DNA of 64,000 nt from CAVUWL01 sp963787415 (GTDB taxonomy: Bacteria > Actinomycetota > Thermoleophilia > Solirubrobacterales > 70-9). The stretch covers positions 186,001 through 250,000 of the forward strand of contig CAWBCO010000006.1 in the NCBI GenBank assembly GCA_963787415.1, read 5' to 3'. Below the pieces are notes generated by a model that worked only from the letters and a program-made list of their open reading frames with translations, ran no database searches and was not told where the DNA came from. The position numbers and the translations under genes are program-made. Positions 1-10,131 of this stretch are shown here, one piece after another (position 1 is the stretch's first letter; each line of letters starts with the position of its first letter).

Positions 1-3000
1 CGGCAAGCTGCTCTGGGGAGAGGAAGTAGACGGCGCCGCTTTCCGCGGAGACAGCGCCGGGGATCGCCACGGCGCCGCAGTCTTCGACCGCGCCGACGGT
101 GTTCCAGTGTTCGCCGTTCGCGTTGGGCACCGGGTCACAGGCATCGGAGTTGCCGGTGCCGGTGGTGCCGGTGGAGATCCGCATCAGGGTGGCGCTGGAG
201 CCATTTATTTCGGCCTCATATATGTCGGCGCTGGAGTCGGTGTCCTGGTCGGTGGCGGTGGTCAGGGCATCGCGGGTCGTGAAGAAGACCTTGGAGCCGT
301 CTTCGGTCATCCCGTCAAAGAGGACGCCGTGGCTGGAGCCGGGGGCGAGGTCAACGCTGTCGGCGGAGTCACCGACGTCCATGTAGGGAAGGTAGTAGAC
401 GTTGCCGTCGGCATCTTCGGAGACCTTCTGGGCAACAAGGATGTGTGAGCCGTTGGTGGAGATGTCGAGCTCGGCGATGCCCGGCCCGCTCATCGTCGCC
501 CCGCCCGGGGTCTTGGAGACGACGTGGGTGGTGTTCGTCGCGAGGTCGCGGTCATAGATCGAGAGATCGCCGTTGTTGTTGGCGTCAGGCTCAAACTGGG
601 ATTTGGATCCGAAGATCAGGTGGGTACCATCAGCGGAGAGCTCCCTGCCGATCGTGCCTTCGGCCTTGGCGCTGGGGCCGGGGTCGAGGGAGCCCGCCAT
701 ACCCTGGACCAGGCTGCCGTCGGGGAGGTGGACGGGGATGCCGGTGAAGCCACCTTCAAAGCACGGGCTGCAGCCTTCCGGGCCGCCATAGGCGAAGGTG
801 GAGAGGTTCGAAGCCACCCCGGACGGGATCGAGGAAAAAGGGGCGAGCGAAAAAGGATTGTCGGCCGGGACACCGACGTATTCGGTCGACCAGCCGCCTT
901 CGCCGCGTGTGGCGATGTAGGGGTCGGGGCCACGGTTGGTGGGATTATCGGTGCCGGGAATGCCACCGCCGTGGACCGCGTAGAGGACACGAGAGGGACC
1001 TTCGGCTTCGGGGTAGCCGCCGTAGGGCTTCTGGCCCGAGATGAGGGGCGATTCGACGTCATAGCCGCCGGCGTTGCTGGCCGAGACGAGCTCATAGGCG
1101 CGGCAGTCAAGGAGCTGGGCGGCGCCGGTCTGCTGGCGCACGTGCTTATTGGCACAGGGATCGGTGAGGACGGGGGTGAAAGGGTAGGTGGTGAAGGTTC
1201 GATCGGGACCTTCGAAGGTGCCGGTTACGTTCTGAGCTATCAATCGCCAATGGTAGGTCATGCCCGGAGTCAAACTACTCAACTGCGTGCTCACATTTTG
1301 AAACGTAACTCCGGAGGCCAGTTTTCCGCCTGATAGCGGCGCGCTCCCACTGTAGGTCATGCCCGCTGACTGAAATTCGGCTTCCGTTGCGTATTCAAAG
1401 CGATATGTAGTTTCGTTGCCGCCAGGATTAATCTGTGCATTAAGCAAAGCACTGTCAGAGCTGACATTGCTGACAGATTCACTCGCCAACGGAGCCGACA
1501 AAGGGGTCGAAACAATTTCATCTTCACCATAGCTAGTACCACCACTGTTAGTAGCAACAACGCGATAGTGATATGTGCTAGCTGGATTGAGACCACTCAA
1601 CACATACGACAGCTGAGTAGGGCTTGGGCCATTGGGTGCACCATCGTCTGAGGATGGCACTGGGACTTTATTGCCATAGCTCGCGGACGGTCCCCATTCG
1701 AAATAGTAATGAGTGTCTTCGCCATTACCTATAAAAGATCCGTTCAACTGCACGCTGGTCGAAGCTATATTGGTCGACGCTGCAGTGCTCAGACCAATGA
1801 CCCAATGTGGAGTATAAGTGTGATCACTTGTCACGTTGGCACCGTTGGAATTTGCCACGACTAGCCGATAGTGATAAGTGGTCTCAGGCAACAGGCCACT
1901 GATTTTGGCATTAACTTCAGTTTCGCCAGCGTATGGAGTGGCAGGTTCACAGGGAACTTTTCCGAGGCTATAGTTACCTTCTTCAGAGCCGTATTCGAAA
2001 TGACACCCGGTCACATCTCCTCCATCAGCGGGATCAACATGGCCCGTGAGAGTGCCGAAGGTTTGACCCGTGTTGATTACAGAACCGATAGACGGATCAG
2101 GAACAATGACCAGTTGACCAAAGACATTGACCGTATTGGCGTTGTAGTCGGCCACGTACGCTGCACCACTCGCTTGATCAACTGCTAGTCCGAAGGAGGA
2201 GTTCGTGAGCCCCCCAAAGGCCGGTTCAGAAGTAGGAGTGCCGAAACTTCCGGCTTCTTCGCCAGAAGAGTTGAACTCGACAATGCGGCGGCCCTCATCG
2301 GACAGGACGTGCCCGCCGGAGGTAGTGGCCACACCGTAAACGCCGAGCGGATCAATCGGGACACAGGAGTTGACGCATTCGCCAGACGGGCCGAACTCAA
2401 CCAAACCGGAGCCGTAATTGGCAACGTAGAGATCGCCCGCCGCATTGAGAGCTATGAGGTTGGGGCCTTGAAGCACTCCCGCGCCGAACTGGGAAACGAA
2501 AGTTCCGCTCGGTCTGAACTGATCGATGACATTGTTGGCAGCGTCAGCTACAAAAAGATTGCCATTTGGGGCGACGGCTAAACCGGTGGGAGCAAAGGTG
2601 CCGTTGTTGATGATGGTGGGCGAGCCAGTGGGGACATTTGCGACGGTGATTGGAGCCTGGGCAGTAGAGGCGCCTGTGGCGTTGAACTGCTTGACAGTGT
2701 CGACGCCGGTGTCAGAAACATAGATGTCTTCTTTATCGGGACCGCCGGAGTTATCGACAGCTACCCCAAAGGGGCTCGAGAAGGGGAAGGGGGTAGCGCC
2801 ATTTTCCTCTGTTAACCGTGGATGAGTCGAGTCCAGGGTGCCGGAAGCTTCGAAAGCAAAGACAGCCTGGGCGCTTTGGGCGGCGACGTAGACCTGGTTG
2901 GTGGACTGGTTGATGGCCAAGCCAACAGGGTTCCCAAAATATTCAGCGGGGTAAAAGGCCTTGGAAAAGATGCGAGTCTGAGCCGCAGAGGCAGTTCCGG

Positions 3001-3148
3001 AAAGAGCGCAGACCGTAAAGAGCACGGTAGTAAGAGTGAGGAAAGGGACGCGGTGGACACGCCGCCTGCCGCTCACCGTATCGCTACACCTCACGGAGCC
3101 TTTCCCATCACTTCTCACCCGCTGTATCACTTGCGATGCCCGCGCCAT
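1..3148 (-). CDS. Secreted NHL/Fn3-like/TolB-like surface protein, class A (3' end beyond window)
   Basis: One open minus-strand frame runs from an ATG at 3148 through the window edge, at least 1049 residues. A purine-rich GGGGAGC lies just upstream. The N-terminus is basic, then has a hydrophobic segment ending in ASAAQ, consistent with export. Residues about 60-330 carry NHL-type repeats (NPVGLAINQST, GLAVAPNGNLFVAD, GLAVDQASGAAYVAD). Three Fn3-like modules follow, with FEYG and TTYHYR motifs. The family signature LLDCRAYELVSA sits near residue 684, and then TolB/PD40-like blades begin (GTHLIFGSKS, GSKVFFTTRDAL, SGAVYFLSPEQL). The protein is probably extracellular or wall-associated; its ligand is unknown. 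It is the last gene of the leftward operon that starts near 9.4 kb, 36 bp after the preceding gene. GC is lower around 1.2-2.7 kb than in the flanks. The domains are seen in the sequence; the surface role is inferred. Confidence 0.85.
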   Translation of the reverse strand, partial: MARASQVIQRVRSDGKGSVRCSDTVSGRRRVHRVPFLTLTTVLFTVCALSGTASAAQTRIFSKAFYPAEYFGNPVGLAINQSTNQVYVAAQSAQAVFAFEASGTLDSTHPRLTEENGATPFPFSSPFGVAVDNSGGPDKEDIYVSDTGVDTVKQFNATGASTAQAPITVANVPTGSPTIINNGTFAPTGLAVAPNGNLFVADAANNVIDQFRPSGTFVSQFGAGVLQGPNLIALNAAGDLYVANYGSGLVEFGPSGECVNSCVPIDPLGVYGVATTSGGHVLSDEGRRIVEFNSSGEEAGSFGTPTSEPAFGGLTNSSFGLAVDQASGAAYVADYNANTVNVFGQLVIVPDPSIGSVINTGQTFGTLTGHVDPADGGDVTGCHFEYGSEEGNYSLGKVPCEPATPYAGETEVNAKISGLLPETTYHYRLVVANSNGANVTSDHTYTPHWVIGLSTAASTNIASTSVQLNGSFIGNGEDTHYYFEWGPSASYGNKVPVPSSDDGAPNGPSPTQLSYVLSGLNPASTYHYRVVATNSGGTSYGEDEIVSTPLSAPLASESVSNVSSDSALLNAQINPGGNETTYRFEYATEAEFQSAGMTYSGSAPLSGGKLASGVTFQNVSTQLSSLTPGMTYHWRLIAQNVTGTFEGPDRTFTTYPFTPVLTDPCANKHVRQQTGAAQLLDCRAYELVSASNAGGYDVESPLISGQKPYGGYPEAEGPSRVLYAVHGGGIPGTDNPTNRGPDPYIATRGEGGWSTEYVGVPADNPFSLAPFSSIPSGVASNLSTFAYGGPEGCSPCFEGGFTGIPVHLPDGSLVQGMAGSLDPGPSAKAEGTIGRELSADGTHLIFGSKSQFEPDANNNGDLSIYDRDLATNTTHVVSKTPGGATMSGPGIAELDISTNGSHILVAQKVSEDADGNVYYLPYMDVGDSADSVDLAPGSSHGVLFDGMTEDGSKVFFTTRDALTTATDQDTDSSADIYEAEINGSSATLMRISTGTTGTGNSDACDPVPNANGEHWNTVGAVEDCGAVAIPGAVSAESGAVYFLSPEQLA

Positions 3149-3184
3149 GAGATTCAGCTCCCCGCTTTCAGTAGCTCCCCACAC

Positions 3185-5947
3185 CTAACCCACCGCCCTC
3201 GAGCCATGCGCGTGGTAGTGCCGTCTGCTTCGCTTCTGCCTCTTCGCTTTAACTTGGCACGATGTCTGAATCGTCGCGTTGGCATTGGCTGACTTGCTGT
3301 TTTGAGCGCCAAACTTGACGATCGCGATCTGCTTGGCCTTGCAGAGATTGGCGCTGTTGACCAGCAGCCCGCTCTTGCCACCCTTGAGGCTCAGGGTGAA
3401 CTTGGAGACGGGGGCGTCGGGAATCGATTCGAAGCTGGTCCGCAGGCCTTCCTGCTTGTCAGTGTCGATGCGGGCGTCGAGGACGACGTGGATCTGACCG
3501 TTCAGTTCGGCGACCAGGTCGGGGAGCTTGTGCCCGTAGCCGGTGGCCAGGTAGACCGGGCCTTCCAGGGGCTTTTCCAGGAGCGGGGTTTCGGCTTTCG
3601 CGAAGCCGAGCACCGAGCCGGGCGGGCAGTTGTGGGCGGCGAACTGGGGTTTGGTGCAGGGGTTCTTGATGTGGGCGTTGTCGATCAGGAGCGAGTGGGG
3701 CAGGGCGACCGAGGTGGTGGCGAGGTTGGCGGCGCCTTCATTGCTGGTCAGGGTCGCCTGCAGGGCCGGGTTGGTGTTTCGCTTGACGCCGCCGGACAGC
3801 TTCAGGGCGAGTTTGGGGGCAAATGGGAGGGTGGCGCAGTTGGCTACCTGGAAGTGTTCGGAGAAGCTGGCGCTGCCGCCTTCGGCGCCGCCGACCTGGG
3901 CGTTGACCGAAAGCGGTGCGCAGTTGGTCGGGTTGAGGGTGAAGTTCTGGCGGTTGAGGTCGATCAGAATCGAGCGCAGCCGCAGCGGGATGCCTTGGAG
4001 GATCTGCGGCAGGGGATCGGAGACGGCGGTGATCTGGGTGGTGGTCGGGTTGACCTCCAGGGCCGCTCTGACGACGACGTTGCCGAGGTCATAGGGGCCC
4101 GAGACCGCCGGGGTGATCACCGCCAGGCTGAGAGGGGCGCCTTTGTATGACCCAGCGAGGTAGACCTTGCCGGGCAGGTAGACGGGGTGGGTTCCGGCAC
4201 CGGCGCCGACAGTGACGGTGCCGATCTGGGAGGCCGCGGGGCAACTCGGGCTCTGCTGCTCGGCGAGGCCGGAGTAGCTGGGTGCTGCGGCTGCGGCCAG
4301 GGCGGCGTCTGGACAGTAGGGGATGCCCCTGAGTGTGGCCAGCAAGCCCGGGGGGGTGGTGACCGAGAGAGAGGCCAAGTTCTGGTCGCCGTCGTTGCGG
4401 GTGAGCCTCAAAACGAAAGGAGCATGGCCGCCAGCTTCGTTCCTAACAGCACTAGCAGCAAATTGTGGGCTAAACGGCCGACTCGAGCCTGGACACGCAG
4501 TCCCATCGGGACCTGAAACTATCCTGAAGAACTGACTCGAACTCTGATCAGGAAGGGAGGTGTCCCAAGGCGTGAACGTGCTGTTGACTGCAAAGGTTCC
4601 GCATCTTGTTGGCGTCGCCAATAGCCCGCGTTCAGAGCCAAAAAAGTGCATATTGAAGTCCTGGAAAGGTGTCTGCGGTAAGTTCTGGAAGGAAATAACT
4701 AGCTGTCCGGTTTGCGGGTTGGGTTCAACCGTGCCCACCAGTTTCACGTGGATACCAAATCCATCACCGGTCAGAATCAGACGGTAGCGTTCCCCCGGCA
4801 GTGGTGCGCCAATATAGATGTAGCCTGGCAATGGCCCAGGCAGCGCGGAGCTATCGAGCGACAGTGATCCGACCTTTGAGAATTCCGGGCATTCGGCTTC
4901 GTTTTCGGTGCCGATCTGCGCCTCGGTATCTGAGCAGGATGTCTTGCCGTCAGCTGCATTAGGATTGATCGAAAACCCTTCCGGGAGAGTCACGGTGGTA
5001 GCGCGGATCTCCGAGGGCGACGGTACTGTCGGGCTCTCAAGCTGCGGCACGCTGAGGTTAACAGCGAGACCTGATGCGGAATCAGCCTGTTCCGTAGTCG
5101 GTTGGGCGCTGAGACTCGGATTGAAGCTGAGCTGATCGCAGCCGGTGGTGCCCGGATAAGTGGAAGCCCCGTGCGACGTACCGTTGTCGTACGCCGACAC
5201 ATCGATCGAGGCTTCGAGAGCCCCACTACACGTCGTCGGAGCATCGAGAAATGGTGCTGCCGGGACATTAGACGGATTAGATGCCTTACATTCCGGACTC
5301 CCAGTGCCAGAAATGTCGCACCCTGCTGGACCAACCCGCTCCGCGTCATGGCTCGATTCCGCAGGCACACCCCAAAGAGTAAATTCAAGAAATTCCACTG
5401 GAAGAATGTGCTGTAGCCCCAAAACTGTTAGATCCAAACCATAATCACTAGCCGTACGTGGATGCACGATCAGGAAGATCGGGAAATTGAGTAATGGCGC
5501 AGTAAATGCCAGCAACCCCGCTTGCCCTGGATTCGGTTCAAGGTTGTAAACCGGCGAAGGTAAGAAACCGAACCCCGTTTCCGATGCACCGACTTGGGTG
5601 TCTATCGGACAAATGTCCGATCCAAACTCTGCCTGAGTGCAGTATGGATAGGCATGTGGATCTGCGATTACACCTTGGGGCGCATGAATTTCAATGTTCT
5701 TTGCGTCAGAAGGATGGGCACCTTCCGAATAACGACTGCCCAAATGAAAGATGGTGTCGATATCTGGATGCTCCCCCGCCTGGGTGGTCGACGGAGTCAT
5801 CGAAAAAGCCAAAACGGGAGCATTCGCCCAGGCAGACGAAGAGATCTGAGCTCCTGTCGTGGCAAAAGCACCAAGAGCGAGTGTCAGCTGGATCGTCGCA
5901 AGAACGAAGCGGCGTCGGGAGGGCACGTGCCGGGCAGCGGACCTCAT
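3185..5947 (-). CDS. Large secreted repeat protein, class B (about 920 aa)
   Basis: I place the start at ATG 5947 because AAGGAG (complement of 5954-5959) lies 6 nt upstream. A GTG at 5980 would add 11 residues and overlap the upstream stop. The N-terminus is Arg-rich with a hydrophobic core ending ASSAWA-like, so the protein is probably exported. The body has about four degenerate modules. Each includes a CPxxSxIG-type step (CPEFSKVG, CPAASQIG), a VYLxGxP-like strand (PLPGYIYIGAP, YLPGKVYLAG) and a C-containing turn (ATPTRCGTF, LNPTNCAPL). The tail is rich in Lys, Arg and His. I recognise no catalytic motif and no named family. Two paralogues occur at 13058-15865 and 19635-22436, always next to class A genes, which suggests a shared surface structure. 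That role is inference. Confidence 0.85.
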   Translation of the reverse strand: MRSAARHVPSRRRFVLATIQLTLALGAFATTGAQISSSAWANAPVLAFSMTPSTTQAGEHPDIDTIFHLGSRYSEGAHPSDAKNIEIHAPQGVIADPHAYPYCTQAEFGSDICPIDTQVGASETGFGFLPSPVYNLEPNPGQAGLLAFTAPLLNFPIFLIVHPRTASDYGLDLTVLGLQHILPVEFLEFTLWGVPAESSHDAERVGPAGCDISGTGSPECKASNPSNVPAAPFLDAPTTCSGALEASIDVSAYDNGTSHGASTYPGTTGCDQLSFNPSLSAQPTTEQADSASGLAVNLSVPQLESPTVPSPSEIRATTVTLPEGFSINPNAADGKTSCSDTEAQIGTENEAECPEFSKVGSLSLDSSALPGPLPGYIYIGAPLPGERYRLILTGDGFGIHVKLVGTVEPNPQTGQLVISFQNLPQTPFQDFNMHFFGSERGLLATPTRCGTFAVNSTFTPWDTSLPDQSSSQFFRIVSGPDGTACPGSSRPFSPQFAASAVRNEAGGHAPFVLRLTRNDGDQNLASLSVTTPPGLLATLRGIPYCPDAALAAAAAPSYSGLAEQQSPSCPAASQIGTVTVGAGAGTHPVYLPGKVYLAGSYKGAPLSLAVITPAVSGPYDLGNVVVRAALEVNPTTTQITAVSDPLPQILQGIPLRLRSILIDLNRQNFTLNPTNCAPLSVNAQVGGAEGGSASFSEHFQVANCATLPFAPKLALKLSGGVKRNTNPALQATLTSNEGAANLATTSVALPHSLLIDNAHIKNPCTKPQFAAHNCPPGSVLGFAKAETPLLEKPLEGPVYLATGYGHKLPDLVAELNGQIHVVLDARIDTDKQEGLRTSFESIPDAPVSKFTLSLKGGKSGLLVNSANLCKAKQIAIVKFGAQNSKSANANATIQTSCQVKAKRQKRSRRHYHAHGSRAVG

Positions 5948-5972
5948 CCTCGTCTCCTTATGGATCTGCCGG

Positions 5973-8900
5973 CTAGCCACGTCGATCGGTCGCCTTTCTA
6001 TGACGTTTCTTACCGTGCCGCTTACCGTGACGTGCCTTCACGTGCCGCTTAGGCTTTTTGGCCCCCTTATGCGCGCTTTCATCATTACCTAGAATTGCAT
6101 TAGCTCCAAATGACGGTTCGGCAGGGGGTTCGCTGCCTGCCCCATGACACTCATCCGCCGCCGCACAAGGCAGCGAACTCGGGGGGGCGGGAAAGCCACC
6201 ATCGGTGCGAGCGTCATAATACTTCATAAAGTTGCCGTTGTGATCTTGCTTAACCAATGTCTCGTAGGTGGAGAAATAAACGTTGACACCATTTGCGCTG
6301 ACTCCAACCAAGCCCGCCAAACGTTCCTGATTCGGCGTTGTCCGGGTGTCCGACGCCCCAGTACCAGTAGTTATCAGCTGTGGTCTGCCTTCCACGAACT
6401 CGTAGACATCATGCAATTCATTCGTATCCTGAGGTACCAATGCATCATTTGTATAGAAAAATGTTCTACCGTCATTGGCCATAAACAGGCCGTTGCTGCT
6501 GGCGGTTGCGTCTGACGACGGTGGTTCACCGTTTGGCAAGCACGAGTCACACTGAATCTGGCTATTGGCTGGTTCATACGAATACATCTCCAAGCAAAGT
6601 GGCCCGCTCGTGGGTTCATGGTAATGCTCTGAGCACACACCAGTTGGACTGGTGTTATTGTAGTTAGTGATCTGACTTGCGGTCGTGAATGCGGCATGAC
6701 TATCGTCAGGTGATACTTGGATTCTGTTTACGGCACCTGCACTTGGGCTGAAGGTTGTTACGTACTGATCGCGACCATTTCGATAGTCGTAAAGGTTCAT
6801 TTGCCCATTGACGCCCGCCGCACCGTCCAACCGTTGGGGTGAATAGAAATAGATGTCGCCGTTCATGGCCGCGATGGAATTATCCGTGGTCCATTCCGTT
6901 GTGACCGGAGCGATATTGCACTTTGACGTCCAAGAAGAGTTGCAGGAATCTGAATTGCCCGAATTGCCAGTCCCTGCCGACACCAGTGTCAGCGCATTGG
7001 TCGCTTCACTCCACATATAGAGGTCTCTACTTGTATCGGTATCGGTATTCGTGAGCTGTTCTTCCGACGTGAAATAGATCTTCGAGCCGTCTTCGGTCAT
7101 ACCGACGTATTCGACATCCTTGCCCTGTGACACATCGTAGGTAATTGCATCGTTTACCCGCAAATAGAGGTGCACCCCGCCATTTGCACCCGCCGTGGAC
7201 ATAAGGATATGGGATCCGTCAGGCGACACCCCAGGAAATTGAATGGCTTCTTCGGGTGAGGTATTACCAGGCTCTTGCGGAATATTGGCGCCTCCCGGAG
7301 TCTTCGACACGACCGTGATTTCTTTTGTAACAGTGTTATTGTCGTAGGCCGACCCCGGAGCCGTAGTAAGGCCAGCCTGGCTGGGATCGAAGTCGACGTT
7401 GTTCGACGAGAATGCCAAGTGTTTAAAGTCCGACGAGGGTTTGAAGACGCCAATTACTCCGTTGCTACCTGGTATTGAGGCGTAATTGGTCGGCCAGCGA
7501 CCTAATGGTTCGCCGCTTGCATTCCACAGGAATGGAATGTTCGTATTGAGGCCGCCTTCCACATAGTCGAAGTCCATAAATTCACTGAAGCTTTCGTTTC
7601 CTATGATCCCTTGGGAACCGAGGCTCACCGATCCAGGCAAACCGACATATTTTGTGACCCAGCCAGTATTGGTTCGAGTCGATATGTAGTTATCCGGAAT
7701 CCATCCGTTCTGAGGTTCTCCAACTTCTGGTGGTGAACCAAAGTCGCCGGCAAAGGAAAACCGCGCTGGATTGGTCGCAGTGGGCGAGTTGGCTACAGAC
7801 GCATGTTGGTATGTGAACATGATGAGTCCGTTGGCATTCGACGGCGACACGAGCTCATATGCACGACAGTCAGGCAGGTGATTGGAGCCCGTTTCCTGAC
7901 GAACTGACTGATTTGGGCAATTCTGTGGTGCGAAGTTGAAGGTCTGGTCATTAGACGTCGTCGTGCCAAAAGCGTTCTGAGCGACGACTCGAAAGTGGTA
8001 CGTGAATCCAGCCTGCAGATTGAAGAGGGACACGCTGACGTTCGTGGCTACATTTGCGGAGCCAATATCGCCGTCGGGTACAGGAGCGGTATTTCCATAA
8101 GCATTCGTCGTGCCGTATTCGAAGTGGTAGGTGGTGTCTGATCCGTGAGGGTTGAGACGTGCATTTAGTTCGGCTGTGGTTGCTCTGACAGTCGAAGCCG
8201 AGAAGAGATCAATACTCGGTGGAGATGGAGTGGTGAATTCCTGGCTTTCGCCTTCCTCGGTTCCCAAGGAGTTCGACGCGCTCAGACGATAATGGTAGGT
8301 TGTGCCCTGGGAGAGTTCGGAAAGATTCGCGGTGACTTCCGTCGCCGCTGAGTATGGTGGAGTGGGAGAGCAGTCCGCCATCGAGGCACCCTTGAATCCG
8401 CCGGCCTCGAATTCTTCTTCGTTGACGTATTCGAAGGTGCAGGCCGTCACGTTCCCGTGGCCGTTGGGATCAGTTCGACCTGAGATCGTCGCGCTGAGTG
8501 GCTGCAGCGCCGTGGCCGCTCCGGTGCTCACCACCGGCAGAAGCCCAGAGCTGACGAAGGCATAGGCAGAATCGACCGAATTTTCGGCGAGGAAGGCGTG
8601 GGAGGCGGTCCTATCGAGCCCGATGCCGAAGACGCTGATCAATTTGCCTTCTCCCCATTTGGCCCCTATCTGAGTTCCTGATGAGTCATATTCGACCACG
8701 TAGGTGAGGTCGGAGACAAGGACATCGTTGTTCGTGGGATTGATCGTGACACCATTTGACGGACCGCTGTCGATCGTGGTGAAGGTTGCACCTGGCGAGG
8801 CGAACTTGATGGTTCCCGACCCGTCCGCCACATAGACGTTCCCGCTGCTGTCGACGGCAACGGCGGATATTCCAGAACCAGCTGGGCCTTGGTAGCTGGC

Positions 8901-9440
8901 GCCCGTATATTCGCCAGATTCAGTGAGGCGGTAGACGATGTCAGAGCCGTCATCGGCGCCAACATAGATTTCGCCGGTGCTTGGACTAACCGCGATCCCT
9001 GACGGGTTGGCAATCGAGATGCCGGACACGCTGAATGAGGGAACTGGGATCCCCGCAGCGCTGAATTTCTCGACCGTTCCCTGAACGTCGGTGACATAGA
9101 CATCGCCGCTTGATGGATCAACGGCAACACCGAAAGCGTAGTTAAACCCAGATAGCTGGCCCTCGGGCGTGCTGCTGCCGGCAAGGGCGGCTTCCGGGCT
9201 GTACTTGTTGACGACATTTCCACCAGTCACGTAGATGTCACCAGCAGATGGATCGGTAGGTTCGGTTGAGTCATCGACAGCCAGACCAACAGGTTGCGGG
9301 CCACCAACGGACTGGCCGACATCGAAGGGAGTGACGAAGCTAAACGGGGTTGTGGCGAAAGCCGAGGGTGCGAGGGCCAAGAGCGCGGCAACAGAAATCG
9401 AGGAGGTGAGAAGGACGATGAGCCTGGCTCGCCGGATCAT
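5973..9440 (-). CDS. Secreted NHL/Fn3-like/TolB-like surface protein, class A
   Basis: First gene of the leftward operon. ATG 9440 is chosen because it puts a classic signal peptide (MIRRARLIVLL... ending PSAFA) at the N-terminus. The frame stays open upstream to 9653 with a compositionally odd Pro/Arg-rich extension. A GGAG abuts the 9440 ATG, which is closer than ideal, so the start is not certain. Residues about 30-310 are NHL-type repeats (GDIYVTGG, GDVYVTDV, GNVYVADGSG). Two Fn3-like modules follow (FEYV/FEYG, TTYHYRLSAS, FTYHFRVVAQ). LPDCRAYELVSP lies near residue 523, then TolB-like blades (GSHILMSTAG, GSKIYFTSEEQL, GVNVYFSTYETL). A CAAADECHGAG motif near 1097 precedes a Lys/Arg/His-rich tail. 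Export and surface location are inferred; the function is unknown. Confidence 0.87.
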   Translation of the reverse strand: MIRRARLIVLLTSSISVAALLALAPSAFATTPFSFVTPFDVGQSVGGPQPVGLAVDDSTEPTDPSAGDIYVTGGNVVNKYSPEAALAGSSTPEGQLSGFNYAFGVAVDPSSGDVYVTDVQGTVEKFSAAGIPVPSFSVSGISIANPSGIAVSPSTGEIYVGADDGSDIVYRLTESGEYTGASYQGPAGSGISAVAVDSSGNVYVADGSGTIKFASPGATFTTIDSGPSNGVTINPTNNDVLVSDLTYVVEYDSSGTQIGAKWGEGKLISVFGIGLDRTASHAFLAENSVDSAYAFVSSGLLPVVSTGAATALQPLSATISGRTDPNGHGNVTACTFEYVNEEEFEAGGFKGASMADCSPTPPYSAATEVTANLSELSQGTTYHYRLSASNSLGTEEGESQEFTTPSPPSIDLFSASTVRATTAELNARLNPHGSDTTYHFEYGTTNAYGNTAPVPDGDIGSANVATNVSVSLFNLQAGFTYHFRVVAQNAFGTTTSNDQTFNFAPQNCPNQSVRQETGSNHLPDCRAYELVSPSNANGLIMFTYQHASVANSPTATNPARFSFAGDFGSPPEVGEPQNGWIPDNYISTRTNTGWVTKYVGLPGSVSLGSQGIIGNESFSEFMDFDYVEGGLNTNIPFLWNASGEPLGRWPTNYASIPGSNGVIGVFKPSSDFKHLAFSSNNVDFDPSQAGLTTAPGSAYDNNTVTKEITVVSKTPGGANIPQEPGNTSPEEAIQFPGVSPDGSHILMSTAGANGGVHLYLRVNDAITYDVSQGKDVEYVGMTEDGSKIYFTSEEQLTNTDTDTSRDLYMWSEATNALTLVSAGTGNSGNSDSCNSSWTSKCNIAPVTTEWTTDNSIAAMNGDIYFYSPQRLDGAAGVNGQMNLYDYRNGRDQYVTTFSPSAGAVNRIQVSPDDSHAAFTTASQITNYNNTSPTGVCSEHYHEPTSGPLCLEMYSYEPANSQIQCDSCLPNGEPPSSDATASSNGLFMANDGRTFFYTNDALVPQDTNELHDVYEFVEGRPQLITTGTGASDTRTTPNQERLAGLVGVSANGVNVYFSTYETLVKQDHNGNFMKYYDARTDGGFPAPPSSLPCAAADECHGAGSEPPAEPSFGANAILGNDESAHKGAKKPKRHVKARHGKRHGKKRHRKATDRRG

Positions 9441-10131
9441 CTCCGCGCTCCATGGATGATCGTCGCGTCCCTCGACAGGAACTCGTGGGGCGGCGGGCCC
9501 AGGGGCAGGCCGCGAGCGCTTCGCGCCCATTCGAGCGACCTGCCAGCCGAACATCCGGCGGGGCTGGGGGCCGAAGGGCTGCAGCTCGAGTCGAGGGGGC
9601 AGGACCCCTGCACAACATGCCCGAGGCCTACGACCACTGAGGAAGGGGCCCAAGCGACCTGAAAGAAGTTGGCGTTACTCGTGAACGCCTTGCGGCGAGG
9701 GTAAATGCCCATGCCAACTGGAAGCACCCGCACTACGCTAGGCCCGCGGCCGCGGAGACGCCTTTGCTCAGGAGAAGGACCGACTCCTTGTCTTAACCCC
9801 GCTGCTAATGCCATGTCTCTCCTTGGCGGACCCGAACCATTGGGCCCTGTCCCTGTTGTTTGCTCCCTCTGAACTCCCTGCGGCCAACTGTCCTCTGGAC
9901 TCCGCCCACCAAGTCCGATAGTCGTTCTCGTCGTCGTGAAAGATAGACAGATTCAGATGCCTATGTCAAGGCGACTTAATGGATCTTGCCTCAATCTGAC
10001 CCGGAGGAGACCGCTAAAGCCCTTTCTCAAGGGGAATAGCATCCGCGTCAGTCAAAAACCAAACTATGTCACGTGCCCGGCGCTGGACTTCCGACGGAGG
10101 TTCGTGATTCCGTCTAGCCTCATCCGCCGGG
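9441..10131. promoter_or_regulatory. Divergent intergenic region between surface operon 1 and double-TetR gene
   Basis: This stretch separates the leftward surface operon from the rightward regulator and should hold both promoters. I see no convincing gene in it. A perfect 6-bp inverted repeat, GACGGA (10093-10098) and TCCGTC (10109-10114), sits 17 nt before the regulator ATG and is a candidate operator. The region is GC-rich and no clear -10/-35 pair stands out. The regulatory role is inferred from gene arrangement. Confidence 0.4.

Noticed and set aside
524..1333. 269-residue plus-strand frame opposite the first surface gene
   Set aside because: It is Gly/Val-rich antisense read of a gene whose NHL/TolB motifs are clear on the other strand.
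3302..4150. 282-residue plus-strand frame
   Set aside because: Composition is that of a GC-rich shadow of the class B gene, which has a ribosome binding site and conserved paralogues.
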